From: Legionellaceae bacterium
GTDB lineage: Bacteria; Pseudomonadota; Gammaproteobacteria; Legionellales; Legionellaceae
Reading direction: 5' to 3'
DNA length: 64,000 nucleotides
Assembly (NCBI GenBank): GCA_020831865.1
Contig: JAFIFT010000005.1
Location: 124,001 to 188,000, forward strand
Shown: piece after piece, positions 28,136-36,313 of the stretch
How positions within the stretch are numbered: position 1 is the first letter of the stretch
Layout of the letters: the number at the start of each line of letters is the position of its first letter
The notes under the pieces: model-generated
Told to the model about the DNA's origin: nothing
Database searches by the model: none
What the model saw: the letters and a program-made list of their open reading frames with translations, nothing else
Position numbers and translations under genes: made by a program

Positions 28136-28249
28136 GGTGATTCTCGACAAAATAAACTGGTGATTATTTTATCATAAAACAAAATAAAAAAACAGACTGT
28201 TCCTGGTTTTCTTAAGCGAAAATACGGTTTTTTTGCCGCAGCGCCCTGA

Positions 28250-28488
28250 TATATAACCTTGCTATGGCCTCTAAATGTGCCATGCAGCGGTCTTCAGCCG
28301 GGATAATAGGCCCTACAGCAAGGTATTGCCGGGGCACCATCTTCCCCGGGCAGTACGTGCTCCTTTTTAAGGGGGCAGCCGGTAGCGGGGCGTAGAAAAG
28401 GGAGGAATCATGACAAAAGGAATGGCATTTAAACTGTGATGCGCTCGGCCTGCGGGCCTCTGCCTACTTTGACAGGCGCTTTTTTTTT
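28250..28488 (+). ncRNA. candidate structured RNA or leader
   Basis: Four nested signals suggest a folded transcript. ATGGC/GCCAT pair near 28264-28283. GTATTGCCGGGG (28323-28334) pairs with CCCC-G-GGCAGTAC (28344-28356), a 12-bp stem with one bulged G. GCTCC pairs with GGGGC near 28359-28377. G/C-rich repeats near 28441-28479 precede nine T (28480-28488). A TATATAAC -10-like sequence lies at 28250-28257. Unpaired AGGGA, GAGGA and AAGGA stretches near 28398-28420 could bind a CsrA-type protein. It does not match 6S, 4.5S, tmRNA or RNase P RNA as I know them. Confidence 0.35.
28410..28439 (+). CDS. possible nine-residue leader peptide
   Basis: ATG-ACA-AAA-GGA-ATG-GCA-TTT-AAA-CTG-TGA would encode MTKGMAFKL. 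It has an unusually good GGGAGGA ribosome binding site four bases upstream. It sits inside the structured region and ends just before the G/C-rich repeats and the T run, as an attenuator leader would. The short length makes chance possible. Confidence 0.25.
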   Translation: MTKGMAFKL

Positions 28489-28496
28489 GCTACTAT
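28469..28496 (+). promoter_or_regulatory. strong promoter of the thioredoxin-like gene
   Basis: TTGACA (28469-28474, perfect consensus) and TACTAT (28491-28496) are 16 bases apart, and the T9 run forms most of the spacer. Transcription would begin near 28503, leaving a leader of under 20 bases before the ATG at 28521. Confidence 0.65.
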
Positions 28497-28520
28497 GTGA
28501 TTTTACTCTCTCCTTTTACT

Positions 28521-29018
28521 ATGCACATCAAGAAAACCTCCCTGCGGTGGGCAACACCGTCAGGTTTGCTGCGGATAGGCGCCGCGCTGTGTTTTGCACT
28601 TTGCTTGCAAAGCAGTGTCGCAGGCCCTTTATTGAAACTTCTGGATGGCAAGACGGTCGATTTTGCCAGTTTGCGAGGCAAATGGGTTTTGATTAACTAC
28701 TGGGCGACCTGGTGCGCCCCCTGTCTGGATGAAATTGCGGATTTAAACCGTTTTGCACGTGAGCAGGCTCATAAGGCGCAGGTTTTTGCGGTTAATTTTG
28801 ACGGTCTACCCTCGGCGGAACAGCGGCGCCTAAGCCAGCAGTATCAATTGGCTTACCCTTCTCTCAGAGACGATCCGGCGGACAGCCTGAACTTGGGGCC
28901 TATCCGCGGTGTGCCCCTCACCTTTGTGTTTAATCCGCAAGGTCAGCTGGTCGAGACCCTGCGGGGTGGGCAAAGTTATGACAATCTGCGGACAGCCATC
29001 CGTAGCAGGCCGGAATGA
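28521..29018 (+). CDS. TlpA/ResA-like periplasmic thioredoxin
   Basis: This 165-residue protein has a signal peptide or N-terminal anchor (hydrophobic residues 17-34) and a thioredoxin-like domain with the active site WATWCAPC. The cis-Pro loop is RGVPLTFVF. TlpA-like proteins reduce disulphides in the periplasm, often for cytochrome c or envelope proteins. No ccm genes are nearby. No ribosome binding site is visible upstream of the ATG, which with the short predicted leader suggests a weakly initiated or near-leaderless message. It is convergent with hflX. Confidence 0.88.
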   Translation: MHIKKTSLRWATPSGLLRIGAALCFALCLQSSVAGPLLKLLDGKTVDFASLRGKWVLINYWATWCAPCLDEIADLNRFAREQAHKAQVFAVNFDGLPSAEQRRLSQQYQLAYPSLRDDPADSLNLGPIRGVPLTFVFNPQGQLVETLRGGQSYDNLRTAIRSRPE

Positions 29019-29032
29019 TGGGTGCCGCAATG

Positions 29033-30295
29033 TCAGTCTGAGTCGGCTGCATCGCTGCAGTAGCGCTGATATTGGGCCGGTGTCAGTTTCAGCTTCAATT
29101 GCCAGCCGCCTTCCGCCAGTACCTGTTCTTCCACAACGGCGGCAAGCGCATATAAACGGGCGCGCAGTTTGCCCTGACCGGCTGCCAACGTCAGCGTTTT
29201 TTCCACCGACTGGCCAAAGAGCTGGCGCGACAGTACCTGACGCAGAGCCTCTACACCGCTGCCATTTTTCGCGGACAGCCAGACTTTGCTGTGTGTTTCC
29301 TGCTCGTCTACCTTGGCGGGACAGTCGGTCAGCTGATCAATTTTGTTAAACACCTGAATGATGGGGATGTCGTGTACGCCCAGTTCCGCCAGTACCTTTT
29401 CGACAGACATCACCTGATCGCGCCAGCTGGGATCAGAAATATCAATGACGTGCAGTAATAATTGCGCCTGTTCGGTTTCTTCCAGTGTTGCTCGAAATGC
29501 TTCGATCAGCTGATGCGGTAAATCGCGGATAAAACCCACCGTATCGGCCAGAATGACGGGAGAGGATCCGGTTAAATCCAGCTTGCGCATGGTGGGGTCG
29601 AGAGTGGCAAACAGTTGATCGGCGGCGTAACTATGCTCATGGGTCAGGGCATTAAACAGGGTTGATTTACCGGCGTTGGTATAGCCCACCAGGGAAACTG
29701 TTGGCAAGCCGGCTTTTTGACGCGCCTGTCGATTTTGTTCGCGGCTGCGGCGCACTTTTTGCAGGCGCTCATGAATGGCTTTGATGCGCACTCGCAAGAG
29801 GCGGCGGTCGGTTTCCAACTGGGTTTCCCCGGGGCCGCGCAAGCCAATGCCCCCTTTTTGCCGCTCCAGATGCGTCCAGCCGCGAATGAGGCGGGTCGAC
29901 AGATGTTGTAGCTGTGCCAGCTCAACCTGCAGCTTGCCTTCGAAGGTGCGGGCTCTTTGGGCAAAGATATCTAAAATAAGACCGGCGCGACTAACAACCC
30001 GACATTGCAGCAGGCGCTCCAGATTGCGCTCCTGTGGGGCAGAAAGTTCGTGGTTGACCAACACCAGTTCCGCCTGATGCGCCACCACCAGTTGTTGTAA
30101 CTCCTCTGCTTTTCCTTTCCCGATAAAATATTTGGCTTCCGGGCTGGCGCGGGCTCCCAGGAGCTGCGCTGCTACCTCGGCCTGTGCCGAGCGGGCCAGT
30201 TCCGCAAATTCAGCCATAGCCCGCTCGGCATCAATACCGGGTAACGCGATTTGCACCAATATGGCGGTTTCACCACCTTGCGGTCGTTCAAACAA
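29033..30295 (-). CDS. hflX: GTPase HflX
   Basis: This 420-residue ribosome-associated GTPase splits stalled ribosomes. The N-terminal HflX domain contains SAPQERNLERLL and the glycine-rich GGIGLRGPGETQLETDRRLL. The G domain has G1 GYTNAGKSTLFN, the G3 DTVGF and the G4 NKID. The start is a TTG at 30295: the following residues MFERPQGGETA align with the start of E. coli HflX (MFDRYDAGEQA), and GGGGAAG lies about nine bases upstream. It follows hfq at a distance of 30 bases, the usual hfq-hflX order. Confidence 0.97.
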   Translation of the reverse strand: MFERPQGGETAILVQIALPGIDAERAMAEFAELARSAQAEVAAQLLGARASPEAKYFIGKGKAEELQQLVVAHQAELVLVNHELSAPQERNLERLLQCRVVSRAGLILDIFAQRARTFEGKLQVELAQLQHLSTRLIRGWTHLERQKGGIGLRGPGETQLETDRRLLRVRIKAIHERLQKVRRSREQNRQARQKAGLPTVSLVGYTNAGKSTLFNALTHEHSYAADQLFATLDPTMRKLDLTGSSPVILADTVGFIRDLPHQLIEAFRATLEETEQAQLLLHVIDISDPSWRDQVMSVEKVLAELGVHDIPIIQVFNKIDQLTDCPAKVDEQETHSKVWLSAKNGSGVEALRQVLSRQLFGQSVEKTLTLAAGQGKLRARLYALAAVVEEQVLAEGGWQLKLKLTPAQYQRYCSDAADSD

Positions 30296-30325
30296 GACAG
30301 GGCTTCCCCTTCAGTCAAATGTGGC

Positions 30326-30574
30326 CTAGTTTGCCACATTTCCATGCGCCTCACCAGAGGGTGTGATCTGAATATTACGTGATGGTACCACGGTGGAAAT
30401 CGCATGTTTATAGACCATTTGCGTAATGGAGTTTTTGAGCAAGACAACGTATTGGTCAAAAGAGTCTATGACGCCGTGTAATTTTATGCCGTTGACCAGA
30501 AATATGGAAACGGGCACTTTTTCCCGGCGCAGTTCATTGAGGAAGGGATCCTGCAGGCAATGTTGCTTGTTCAT
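30326..30574 (-). CDS. hfq: RNA chaperone Hfq
   Basis: This 82-residue Sm-like protein forms a hexamer that pairs small RNAs with mRNAs. The Sm1 region ([27 protein letters not shown]) and the Sm2 motif ([10 protein letters not shown]) are complete, and the N-terminal Q8, D9 and F11 of the proximal RNA face are kept. The C-terminal tail is short (about 15 residues), as in Legionella. A GGAGA site precedes the ATG. It is the first gene of an operon with hflX. Confidence 0.98.
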   Translation of the reverse strand: MNKQHCLQDPFLNELRREKVPVSIFLVNGIKLHGVIDSFDQYVVLLKNSITQMVYKHAISTVVPSRNIQITPSGEAHGNVAN

Positions 30575-30732
30575 GATGATTCTCCAGCATAATTTTTATT
30601 GTGATGATCTTGTTTTCTCCCGGGTATCCTGAACATCGCCACACTGCCACCTGAAACCCTGGGTCGCTACCTTATTTTTTACGTTCTGTACACTGCAAGT
30701 ATAGATTATTTTGAAAAAAATGACGCTTGACC

Positions 30733-30760
30733 TTGCATCAACAGGTGAATTCGTTACTAT
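30733..30760 (+). promoter_or_regulatory. promoter of the acidic-tailed orphan gene
   Basis: TTGCAT (30733-30738) and TACTAT (30755-30760) are 16 bases apart; a TTGACC lies five bases further upstream. The untranslated leader to 30926 would be about 160 bases. Confidence 0.5.
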
Positions 30761-30925
30761 AGATCCATCGTGCCTGAAGTCGGGTAACCGACAGACGCAG
30801 GTGTGGTAGCGAAAACCACAGCAAACGTATGTCATCATCACGACAGTGGGTGGCCTGGTCAAGGGAGAGGAAGCAGCCGTTGCCAGCCACAAACTGAGCC
30901 GATAAACCATAATAAGGAGATTACC

Positions 30926-31891
30926 ATGCCCCGAACCATCGTAGAAGATATCCATAGCCTACTACAAAAAAATTTGCAGGAAGGGGAGCGCTCTGATGCA
31001 ACGATAGCAGACTGTTTGGCAAGCCATATCACAGAAATTGAAGCCTTGTGTCGCGAAGAAAAAGTTGATTTGGCGCTGCGGCTCATCAAAGATGATGCGG
31101 GCAATCGTTTAATGGCCGCCGTTGAGTCCATTCGGCATGCGAAAGAGGATGAGCAAAGTTTTCATGCGATTATGAAAAGGGCATTGGATCTCAACGCGAT
31201 TTTCGGTGATCTGGCAAAGGCAGGCAATACGAAAGCGGCTGCCACTTTTCTCAAGGAAGTGAATCCGGATCACTGTCATGAATTTGCACCCTTGCTGGCA
31301 GAACGCTTGCCACAACAAGGCCATGACATTGCCGCCAATTTAATGGCTACGGCAGAAGATCCCAAGGAGCGGGGCCGCATTATCAGGATGGCGGGGCAAC
31401 ATTTTGGCGTTGTGCAGAATTTTGCGCAGCAATGCCAAGAAGCGGCCATCAGTCTTGCGCTTTTGGATCAGTTGGAAGGGGAGCATCCGGAGGCGATGTT
31501 TGCGTCTCGGGAATATAATCCGAGCCTCTTGCATCAGTATGCCTCATTAGTCGATATGCGTCTGGCTGAGCCGACAAAACAGCAGGACATTGCACAGAAA
31601 TTAAGCCAGTGCGAGCCGACCACACGCAATGAGGTGCTGGCGAAATTGGCTGTTTTATCGAAAAGCGCCTTTGGCTCCTGTCCTTTCCGGGCCATAGCCG
31701 AGCAGCTGCAAGTCCTTATTGCTTCCGAAGCCGATGCATCGCAATCGCAACTATTAGAGTCTTCGGAAGAGGAATGGGAGGTCGCCACAAGTTCCGCCCC
31801 TTTGTCAGCGCTAAAGCAGAGTCTCTTTGGCTCGTCAGCGAGTCTGGACTCGCTTGACGATGAAGGCACGCTGCCCCATCGGCCTTCCTGA
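30926..31891 (+). CDS. orphan helical protein with acidic C-terminus, possible effector
   Basis: I do not recognise this 321-residue protein. It is almost entirely predicted helix, with HEAT/TPR-like pairs (for example AKAGNTKAAATFLKEVNPDH, LAERLPQQGHDIAANLMATA) but no clear repeat period. The last 50 residues turn polar, with an acidic block (SSEEEWEV) followed by Ser/Leu-rich sequence and another acidic run (DSLDDEG). Glutamate-rich blocks near the C-terminus are a known feature of Dot/Icm signals, though this one is about 40 residues from the end. AAGGAGA precedes the ATG. It lies directly upstream of the IcmL-like gene. Confidence 0.6.
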   Translation: MPRTIVEDIHSLLQKNLQEGERSDATIADCLASHITEIEALCREEKVDLALRLIKDDAGNRLMAAVESIRHAKEDEQSFHAIMKRALDLNAIFGDLAKAGNTKAAATFLKEVNPDHCHEFAPLLAERLPQQGHDIAANLMATAEDPKERGRIIRMAGQHFGVVQNFAQQCQEAAISLALLDQLEGEHPEAMFASREYNPSLLHQYASLVDMRLAEPTKQQDIAQKLSQCEPTTRNEVLAKLAVLSKSAFGSCPFRAIAEQLQVLIASEADASQSQLLESSEEEWEVATSSAPLSALKQSLFGSSASLDSLDDEGTLPHRPS

Positions 31892-32036
31892 TGGGTGTGG
31901 CTCGTTTGGATAGTAAGGCTCCGGGTGCGGCAGTGCTTCTGCGCCTGTTATGCTGTGAGGGCATGGGCTGCCCCACCAGGGGTTTTAAGGCCTGCTATTG
32001 GGCCACACTCACCGATAGGACCTGAGGAGAGATATC

Positions 32037-32549
32037 ATGCGAACCATGCAATGGGGGTTACTTTTGCTGTCAATGATCGTATCGCCAGCCTATAGTGTGG
32101 ATGCGGATATTGCCCGCGCTATCTGGGTGCAGCAAGCCATTCTTAGCACCTACCATTATGATCATCACGACTATCTTGGCCAACAAAAACAAATTGCCCG
32201 GTATTTTACGGCCAAAGCCTGGATGGATTACAGCAAAGCCTTGAGCGCCGCCCAGATGCCGCAACAGGTGCAGGAACATCAATGGACGGTCACGGCGGTG
32301 GCAATACGCCCACCGACCGTGAGCGCATTGCCGGAGCATCACTGGCAGGCTGAGATGCCGATTCTGGTCAGTTATCGCAATGATGACAAGGAACAATTAC
32401 AAACGATAAACGTGCGTTTGCAATTTACCGGGGCAAGTGGTGCAACCGGGGTGGATGGCTACGCCATTGTCAGCTTTCAGTCTCGAATGATAGGGGAGCC
32501 CTGTACCTGCGCCTTGACGCAGGCCAAAGCAAATCGAAACCAGAACTAA
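32037..32549 (+). CDS. IcmL/DotI-like protein with signal peptide
   Basis: The 170-residue protein has a signal peptide (residues 1-20, LLLLSMIVSPAYS) and then a single IcmL/DotI/TraM C-terminal domain. The telling segments are W-xx-QAILSTYHYDHHDYLGQQ, IARYFTAKAWMDYSKAL, VTAVAIRPPTV, WQAEMPILVSYRND and a closing Cys-x-Cys. In the Dot/Icm complex DotI is an inner-membrane core protein, but here the membrane anchor is replaced by a cleavable leader and there are no dot/icm genes around it. Legionella and Coxiella carry several such free IcmL-like paralogues of unknown role. GAGGAGA precedes the ATG. Confidence 0.85.
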   Translation: MRTMQWGLLLLSMIVSPAYSVDADIARAIWVQQAILSTYHYDHHDYLGQQKQIARYFTAKAWMDYSKALSAAQMPQQVQEHQWTVTAVAIRPPTVSALPEHHWQAEMPILVSYRNDDKEQLQTINVRLQFTGASGATGVDGYAIVSFQSRMIGEPCTCALTQAKANRNQN

Positions 32550-32785
32550 GGCCTGGTACCGCGGTAGCCTCTGCAAATGATGTTGAAATTTTATCAGTTT
32601 TGTTTAAACTAAAGGTAACGATGTCGCACTATTTCCCTTCCCGTGACAGCGGTTATGGTGCAACCTGACCACTGCCGTGCGCCGCAGGCTTACGGGCTTT
32701 TCTCTGACCCATTGGGCGCGAAATGACCAGCGTGATGGGGAAACAGTACGCGCTATGACCGAGGGCTTGATTGCGGGAGAGAGGT

Positions 32786-33604
32786 ATGGAGTTTGTCAGT
32801 AAGTATGTCGCCCATGAACCGGATGAGCGAGGTATGGTATCCTACAGCGATGGGGAACATGCGGTTTGGGCGCGCTTGTATGAACGGCAGATACAAATGC
32901 TACCCGCCCGCGCCTGCGATGAATTTATCCGGGGCCTGGATAGCTTGCAGTTAAGTGCCGATACCATCCCGCAATTGCCGGAGGTCAATGACCGTCTGGT
33001 TCGGAAAACCGGTTGGCAGGTGGTGCCGGTCGCGGCGCTTATTTCTGCCCGCGAATTTTTCAGCCTTTTGGCAAAGCAATGTTTTCCCACCGCCACCTTT
33101 ATTCGCCGGATGGAGGAGCTGGACTATATTACCGAGCCTGATATTTTTCATGAACTGTTTGGTCATTGCCCTATGCTCTGTGAGCCAGTCTATGCCCAAT
33201 TTTTGCAAGACTATGCCCGCCGCGTGCTCTGTCTTCCGGAAAAATTCTGGCCCTTGCTACAACGCTTGTTCTGGTTTACGGTTGAGTTTGGGCTTATTGA
33301 TACCGCTCAGGGGTTGCGTGCCTATGGCGGGGGCATTCTCTCTTCACTGTCGGAAACCCCATACAGCATTGACAGCGATGAGCCCTTGCGGGTCTTGTTT
33401 AATCCCCTGGCCGTCTTTCGCACCCCCTACCGCATTGACAGGAAACAAGCCATTTATTATGTCATTCACGATTATGCGCAATTATACCAGCTTGCCCAGC
33501 TGGATTTGACCGCTCTCATGGAACAGGCCTGCTCACTGGGCGAATTTCCGCCTTTTTTTCCGGTGGACAAGGATAATCCCAGTATCCATATTCGTGCCTG
33601 CTAA
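32786..33604 (+). CDS. phhA: phenylalanine 4-monooxygenase
   Basis: This 272-residue enzyme turns phenylalanine into tyrosine with O2 and a tetrahydropterin. The iron ligands are in place: H122 and H127 in HELFGHCP, and E167 in FWFTVEFGL. Its length matches the single-domain bacterial enzymes, which lack the regulatory ACT domain. In Legionella PhhA feeds homogentisate and pyomelanin formation and helps growth without tyrosine. The ATG at 32786 has a GGAGAGAGG run upstream. A pteridine reductase and a PTPS-like enzyme elsewhere in the window could supply the cofactor. Confidence 0.97.
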   Translation: MEFVSKYVAHEPDERGMVSYSDGEHAVWARLYERQIQMLPARACDEFIRGLDSLQLSADTIPQLPEVNDRLVRKTGWQVVPVAALISAREFFSLLAKQCFPTATFIRRMEELDYITEPDIFHELFGHCPMLCEPVYAQFLQDYARRVLCLPEKFWPLLQRLFWFTVEFGLIDTAQGLRAYGGGILSSLSETPYSIDSDEPLRVLFNPLAVFRTPYRIDRKQAIYYVIHDYAQLYQLAQLDLTALMEQACSLGEFPPFFPVDKDNPSIHIRAC

Positions 33605-33714
33605 AGCAGGCGCTTCCCCTGCGCGGTTGCCAGTGAGGCGCTGTGTGCTGCGGTGTTGCCTGATGGGGGGCCTTATTTTTTAACGGCACGGCCTTTTCTG
33701 TTTTGCAAGATTCA

Positions 33715-33743
33715 TTGTATTCTCGGCACAGGCTTGGTAATAT
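33715..33743 (+). promoter_or_regulatory. promoter of the response-regulator gene
   Basis: TTGTAT (33715-33720) and TAATAT (33738-33743) are exactly 17 bases apart, about 40 bases before the start codon. Confidence 0.45.
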
Positions 33744-33784
33744 CGGTGCACTGATCCCTTTATTTTCAGCCTGGGGAGTATCAC

Positions 33785-34450
33785 TTGGTAAAAGTACTCA
33801 TTGTTGATGATCATGCTTTGGTACGCATGGGTATTCGACGATTGCTGGAGGATATGCCAGACGTCGAAGTAGTGGCTGACGCAGCCAGTGGTGAAGAGGC
33901 CCTGAAACTGGTGAAAACGCTCAAACCGGATGTGGTGTTGCTGGATATGAAAATGCCCGGTATTGATGGTTGGGAAGTGACCCGTCGTTTGAAAAAATCG
34001 CATCCCTTGATTAAGGTGATTGCGGTAACGGCGATGGCGAGCGAGCCCTTGCCTAACCGTATACTGCAATTGGGCGCTATGGGCTATCTGACCAAAGAGT
34101 CCGGTGCCGAAGAAATGGCCGAGGCCATCCGTAAAGTCGCGCGCGGTGAAAAATACCTCAGCGCAGAAATTGCACAAAAAATCGCCTTTGACAGCCTGGA
34201 TCCAGGTAGCAAGTCGCCCTTTGATGTCCTGTCAGAACGTGAGATGCAGGTAATGTTGATGATAACCCGCGGCATGACGGTGTTGGAAATTAGCGAGCGG
34301 TTGTATCTTACGACCAAAACCATTAATGGTTACCGCTATCGCATGTTTGAAAAACTGGACATTAAAAACGATGTGGAATTAACCTATCTGGCCATGAAAT
34401 ACAAAGTCATTGATCAACCCGTTGTTGGAATTGATGAGGACAATGGTTGA
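33785..34450 (+). CDS. letA: LetA/GacA/UvrY-family response regulator
   Basis: The 221-residue protein has a receiver domain (acidic pocket VDDH, phospho-acceptor D54 in VLLDMKMPG, Lys in TKES) and a LuxR-type helix-turn-helix ([39 protein letters not shown]). The HTH is the UvrY/GacA version. In Legionella LetA, with its sensor LetS, switches on RsmY/RsmZ small RNAs and thereby the transmissive phase. The sensor is not in the window. The start is a TTG at 33785 with GGGGAG six bases upstream. Its end overlaps uvrC by eight bases, the conserved uvrY-uvrC arrangement. Confidence 0.93.
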   Translation: MVKVLIVDDHALVRMGIRRLLEDMPDVEVVADAASGEEALKLVKTLKPDVVLLDMKMPGIDGWEVTRRLKKSHPLIKVIAVTAMASEPLPNRILQLGAMGYLTKESGAEEMAEAIRKVARGEKYLSAEIAQKIAFDSLDPGSKSPFDVLSEREMQVMLMITRGMTVLEISERLYLTTKTINGYRYRMFEKLDIKNDVELTYLAMKYKVIDQPVVGIDEDNG

Positions 34451-36290
34451 GCCTTCTCCGGACATTGCCGATTTTATTGAACGGCTCTCCAGCGCACCGG
34501 GTGTCTACCAAATGCTGGATGAGCAACAACAGCTTCTCTATGTTGGCAAGGCTAAAAATTTAAAGAAACGGGTCAGCAGTTATTTTGTGAAAAAACAGGA
34601 TAACCCGCGGATTCGCTCACTGGTCCAGCAGATTCACCGTATTGAAGTGATGATGACGAGCAGCGAAACGGAAGCGCTGCTGCTGGAGTCCAATCTCATC
34701 AAATCCCGGCAGCCGAAGTACAATGTGTTGCTGCGCGATGACAAGTCCTATCCCTATATTCACCTCTCGGAGCATCCCTTTCCCCGGATGGATCTGTTTC
34801 GCTCGAAAAAAAAACCGTCGAAAGGAGAGTATTATGGCCCCTTCCCCAGTGCGCATGCGGTCAAAGACACACTCAATCTCATTCAGAAGTTATTTAAAAT
34901 TCGCAATTGTCGCGACAGCTATTTTAACGCCCGCTCACGTCCGTGTCTGCAATATCAAATCAAGCGCTGTACGGCACCCTGTGTGGATTATGTGAGCCAG
35001 GAAGCCTATCAGCAGCAATTGCGTGATGCCCGTCATTTTCTGCAAGGCAAGAGTCGGAAAATTCTGCATGATTTGGAACAGCGTATGGAAACAGCGGTGG
35101 CGAAACTGGCTTTTGAAGAGGCGGCCGGTTTGCGCGATCAAATCAAACATTTGCGTTTAATTCAGGAGCAACAGGGAGTGACGCAATTGCGAGGTGATGC
35201 TGATAGCATCGCGATCGCGACGCAGGCCGGCTTTGCCTGTGTGCAGGTGTTGAGTATTCGTGGCGGCGAAGTGCTGACGAGCCAACATTTTTTCCCGCAG
35301 GTTCCCCGTTCGCCTTTTCTGGATGAAACGGAAAACGAGCGCGAACAAGCCGTTTTGAATGCTTTTATCAGCCGCTATTATTTTGATGAGCCCAGCCGCA
35401 TTCCCCGGGAGTTGATTTTGGCGCAGCCTTTGGCTGATAAAGCGGCTTTCGCCGCTATTTTAACGCAGTTGCGTGGCAGTAGCTGTCGTATTATCAGCCA
35501 GGCTCGGGGCATTAAGCGGCGCTGGCGGGACATGAGCCTGCAACATTTGCAATGTTCTGTCAGTGAATACCATGCCGCGAAAGAAAACCTGCAGAGCCGT
35601 TTTCAGTCCTTAGAAGCGCTCCTGGCTTTACCCCGACCCATTCAGCGCATGGAGTGTTTTGATATCAGTCATACCAGTGGCGAAGCCACCGTTGCGTCCT
35701 GTGTGGTTTTTGATCGTCAGGGGCCAGTGAAAAAAGAATATCGGCAGTTTAATATTGAGGGCATTGTGGGAGGGGATGATTATGCGGCTATGGCACAAGC
35801 TTTGCGGCGGCGTTTGCGCCGCTTGCAGGTGGAGAATAAAACTCCCGATCTGCTCATTATTGATGGCGGTAAAGGACAGGTTGCCATCGCGCTTGAAGTG
35901 CTCTCTGCGCTGAGTCTGGATGGCATTTACCTGCTGGGGATTGCCAAGGGGGCCGATCGTAAAGCCGGTTGGGAACAACTGATTCTGCCAGCGGAAAAGC
36001 AAAATATACGACTGGACCCTCACTCACCGGCACTCCATTTGCTACAGCACATTCGTGATGAAGCGCACCGTTTTGCTATCAGTCGACATCGCCGTAAACG
36101 CCAGAAAGGCAGCCATCATTCTCTTCTTGAACAGATTGAAGGGGTAGGTGCCCGGCGCCGACAAGCCCTGCTGCGACGCTTTGGGGGGCTGCGTGCCTTG
36201 CAGGAGGCTACAGCGGAGGAATTGAGTAAAGTTCCGGGGATTTCCAGCGCGCTCGCTCAGCGTATTTATGAACATTTTCATCGCCATTAG
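34443..36290 (+). CDS. uvrC: excinuclease ABC subunit C
   Basis: This 615-residue nuclease makes both incisions in nucleotide excision repair. The order of domains is complete: GIY-YIG ([25 protein letters not shown], residues 20-50), a Cys-rich linker ([17 protein letters not shown]), the UVR motif that binds UvrB ([15 protein letters not shown], about 215-230), an RNase H-like nuclease ([22 protein letters not shown]) and a C-terminal double HhH. The ATG at 34443 has GAGGA upstream and lies inside letA, so translation is probably coupled. It is convergent with the cyclase gene, 23 bases away. Confidence 0.97.
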   Translation: MVEPSPDIADFIERLSSAPGVYQMLDEQQQLLYVGKAKNLKKRVSSYFVKKQDNPRIRSLVQQIHRIEVMMTSSETEALLLESNLIKSRQPKYNVLLRDDKSYPYIHLSEHPFPRMDLFRSKKKPSKGEYYGPFPSAHAVKDTLNLIQKLFKIRNCRDSYFNARSRPCLQYQIKRCTAPCVDYVSQEAYQQQLRDARHFLQGKSRKILHDLEQRMETAVAKLAFEEAAGLRDQIKHLRLIQEQQGVTQLRGDADSIAIATQAGFACVQVLSIRGGEVLTSQHFFPQVPRSPFLDETENEREQAVLNAFISRYYFDEPSRIPRELILAQPLADKAAFAAILTQLRGSSCRIISQARGIKRRWRDMSLQHLQCSVSEYHAAKENLQSRFQSLEALLALPRPIQRMECFDISHTSGEATVASCVVFDRQGPVKKEYRQFNIEGIVGGDDYAAMAQALRRRLRRLQVENKTPDLLIIDGGKGQVAIALEVLSALSLDGIYLLGIAKGADRKAGWEQLILPAEKQNIRLDPHSPALHLLQHIRDEAHRFAISRHRRKRQKGSHHSLLEQIEGVGARRRQALLRRFGGLRALQEATAEELSKVPGISSALAQRIYEHFHRH

Positions 36291-36313
36291 CGCCGGAACC
36301 CTTCGCCTTTGCA

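Larger units (their letters stand above)
28136..28520. other. 385-base non-coding region between divergent genes
   Basis: The left 70 bases are A/T-rich and hold the upstream region of the minus-strand effector-like gene, including the palindrome TTTTAT-C-ATAAAA (28167-28179) and TTTTC-TTAAGC-GAAAA (28207-28222). The remainder turns G/C-rich and contains strong RNA hairpins, a ten-codon reading frame, and the promoter of the thioredoxin-like gene, each listed separately. Confidence 0.6.

Noticed and set aside
28480-28488. T9 run as a clean intrinsic terminator
   Set aside because: The stem before it is imperfect, and the run is equally well explained as the spacer of the TTGACA/TACTAT promoter, so it was not called as a terminator by itself.
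28236-28490. 6S RNA, RNase P RNA or SRP RNA at the structured region
   Set aside because: None of the conserved blocks of these RNAs could be found. Only hairpins and a T run support an RNA here.
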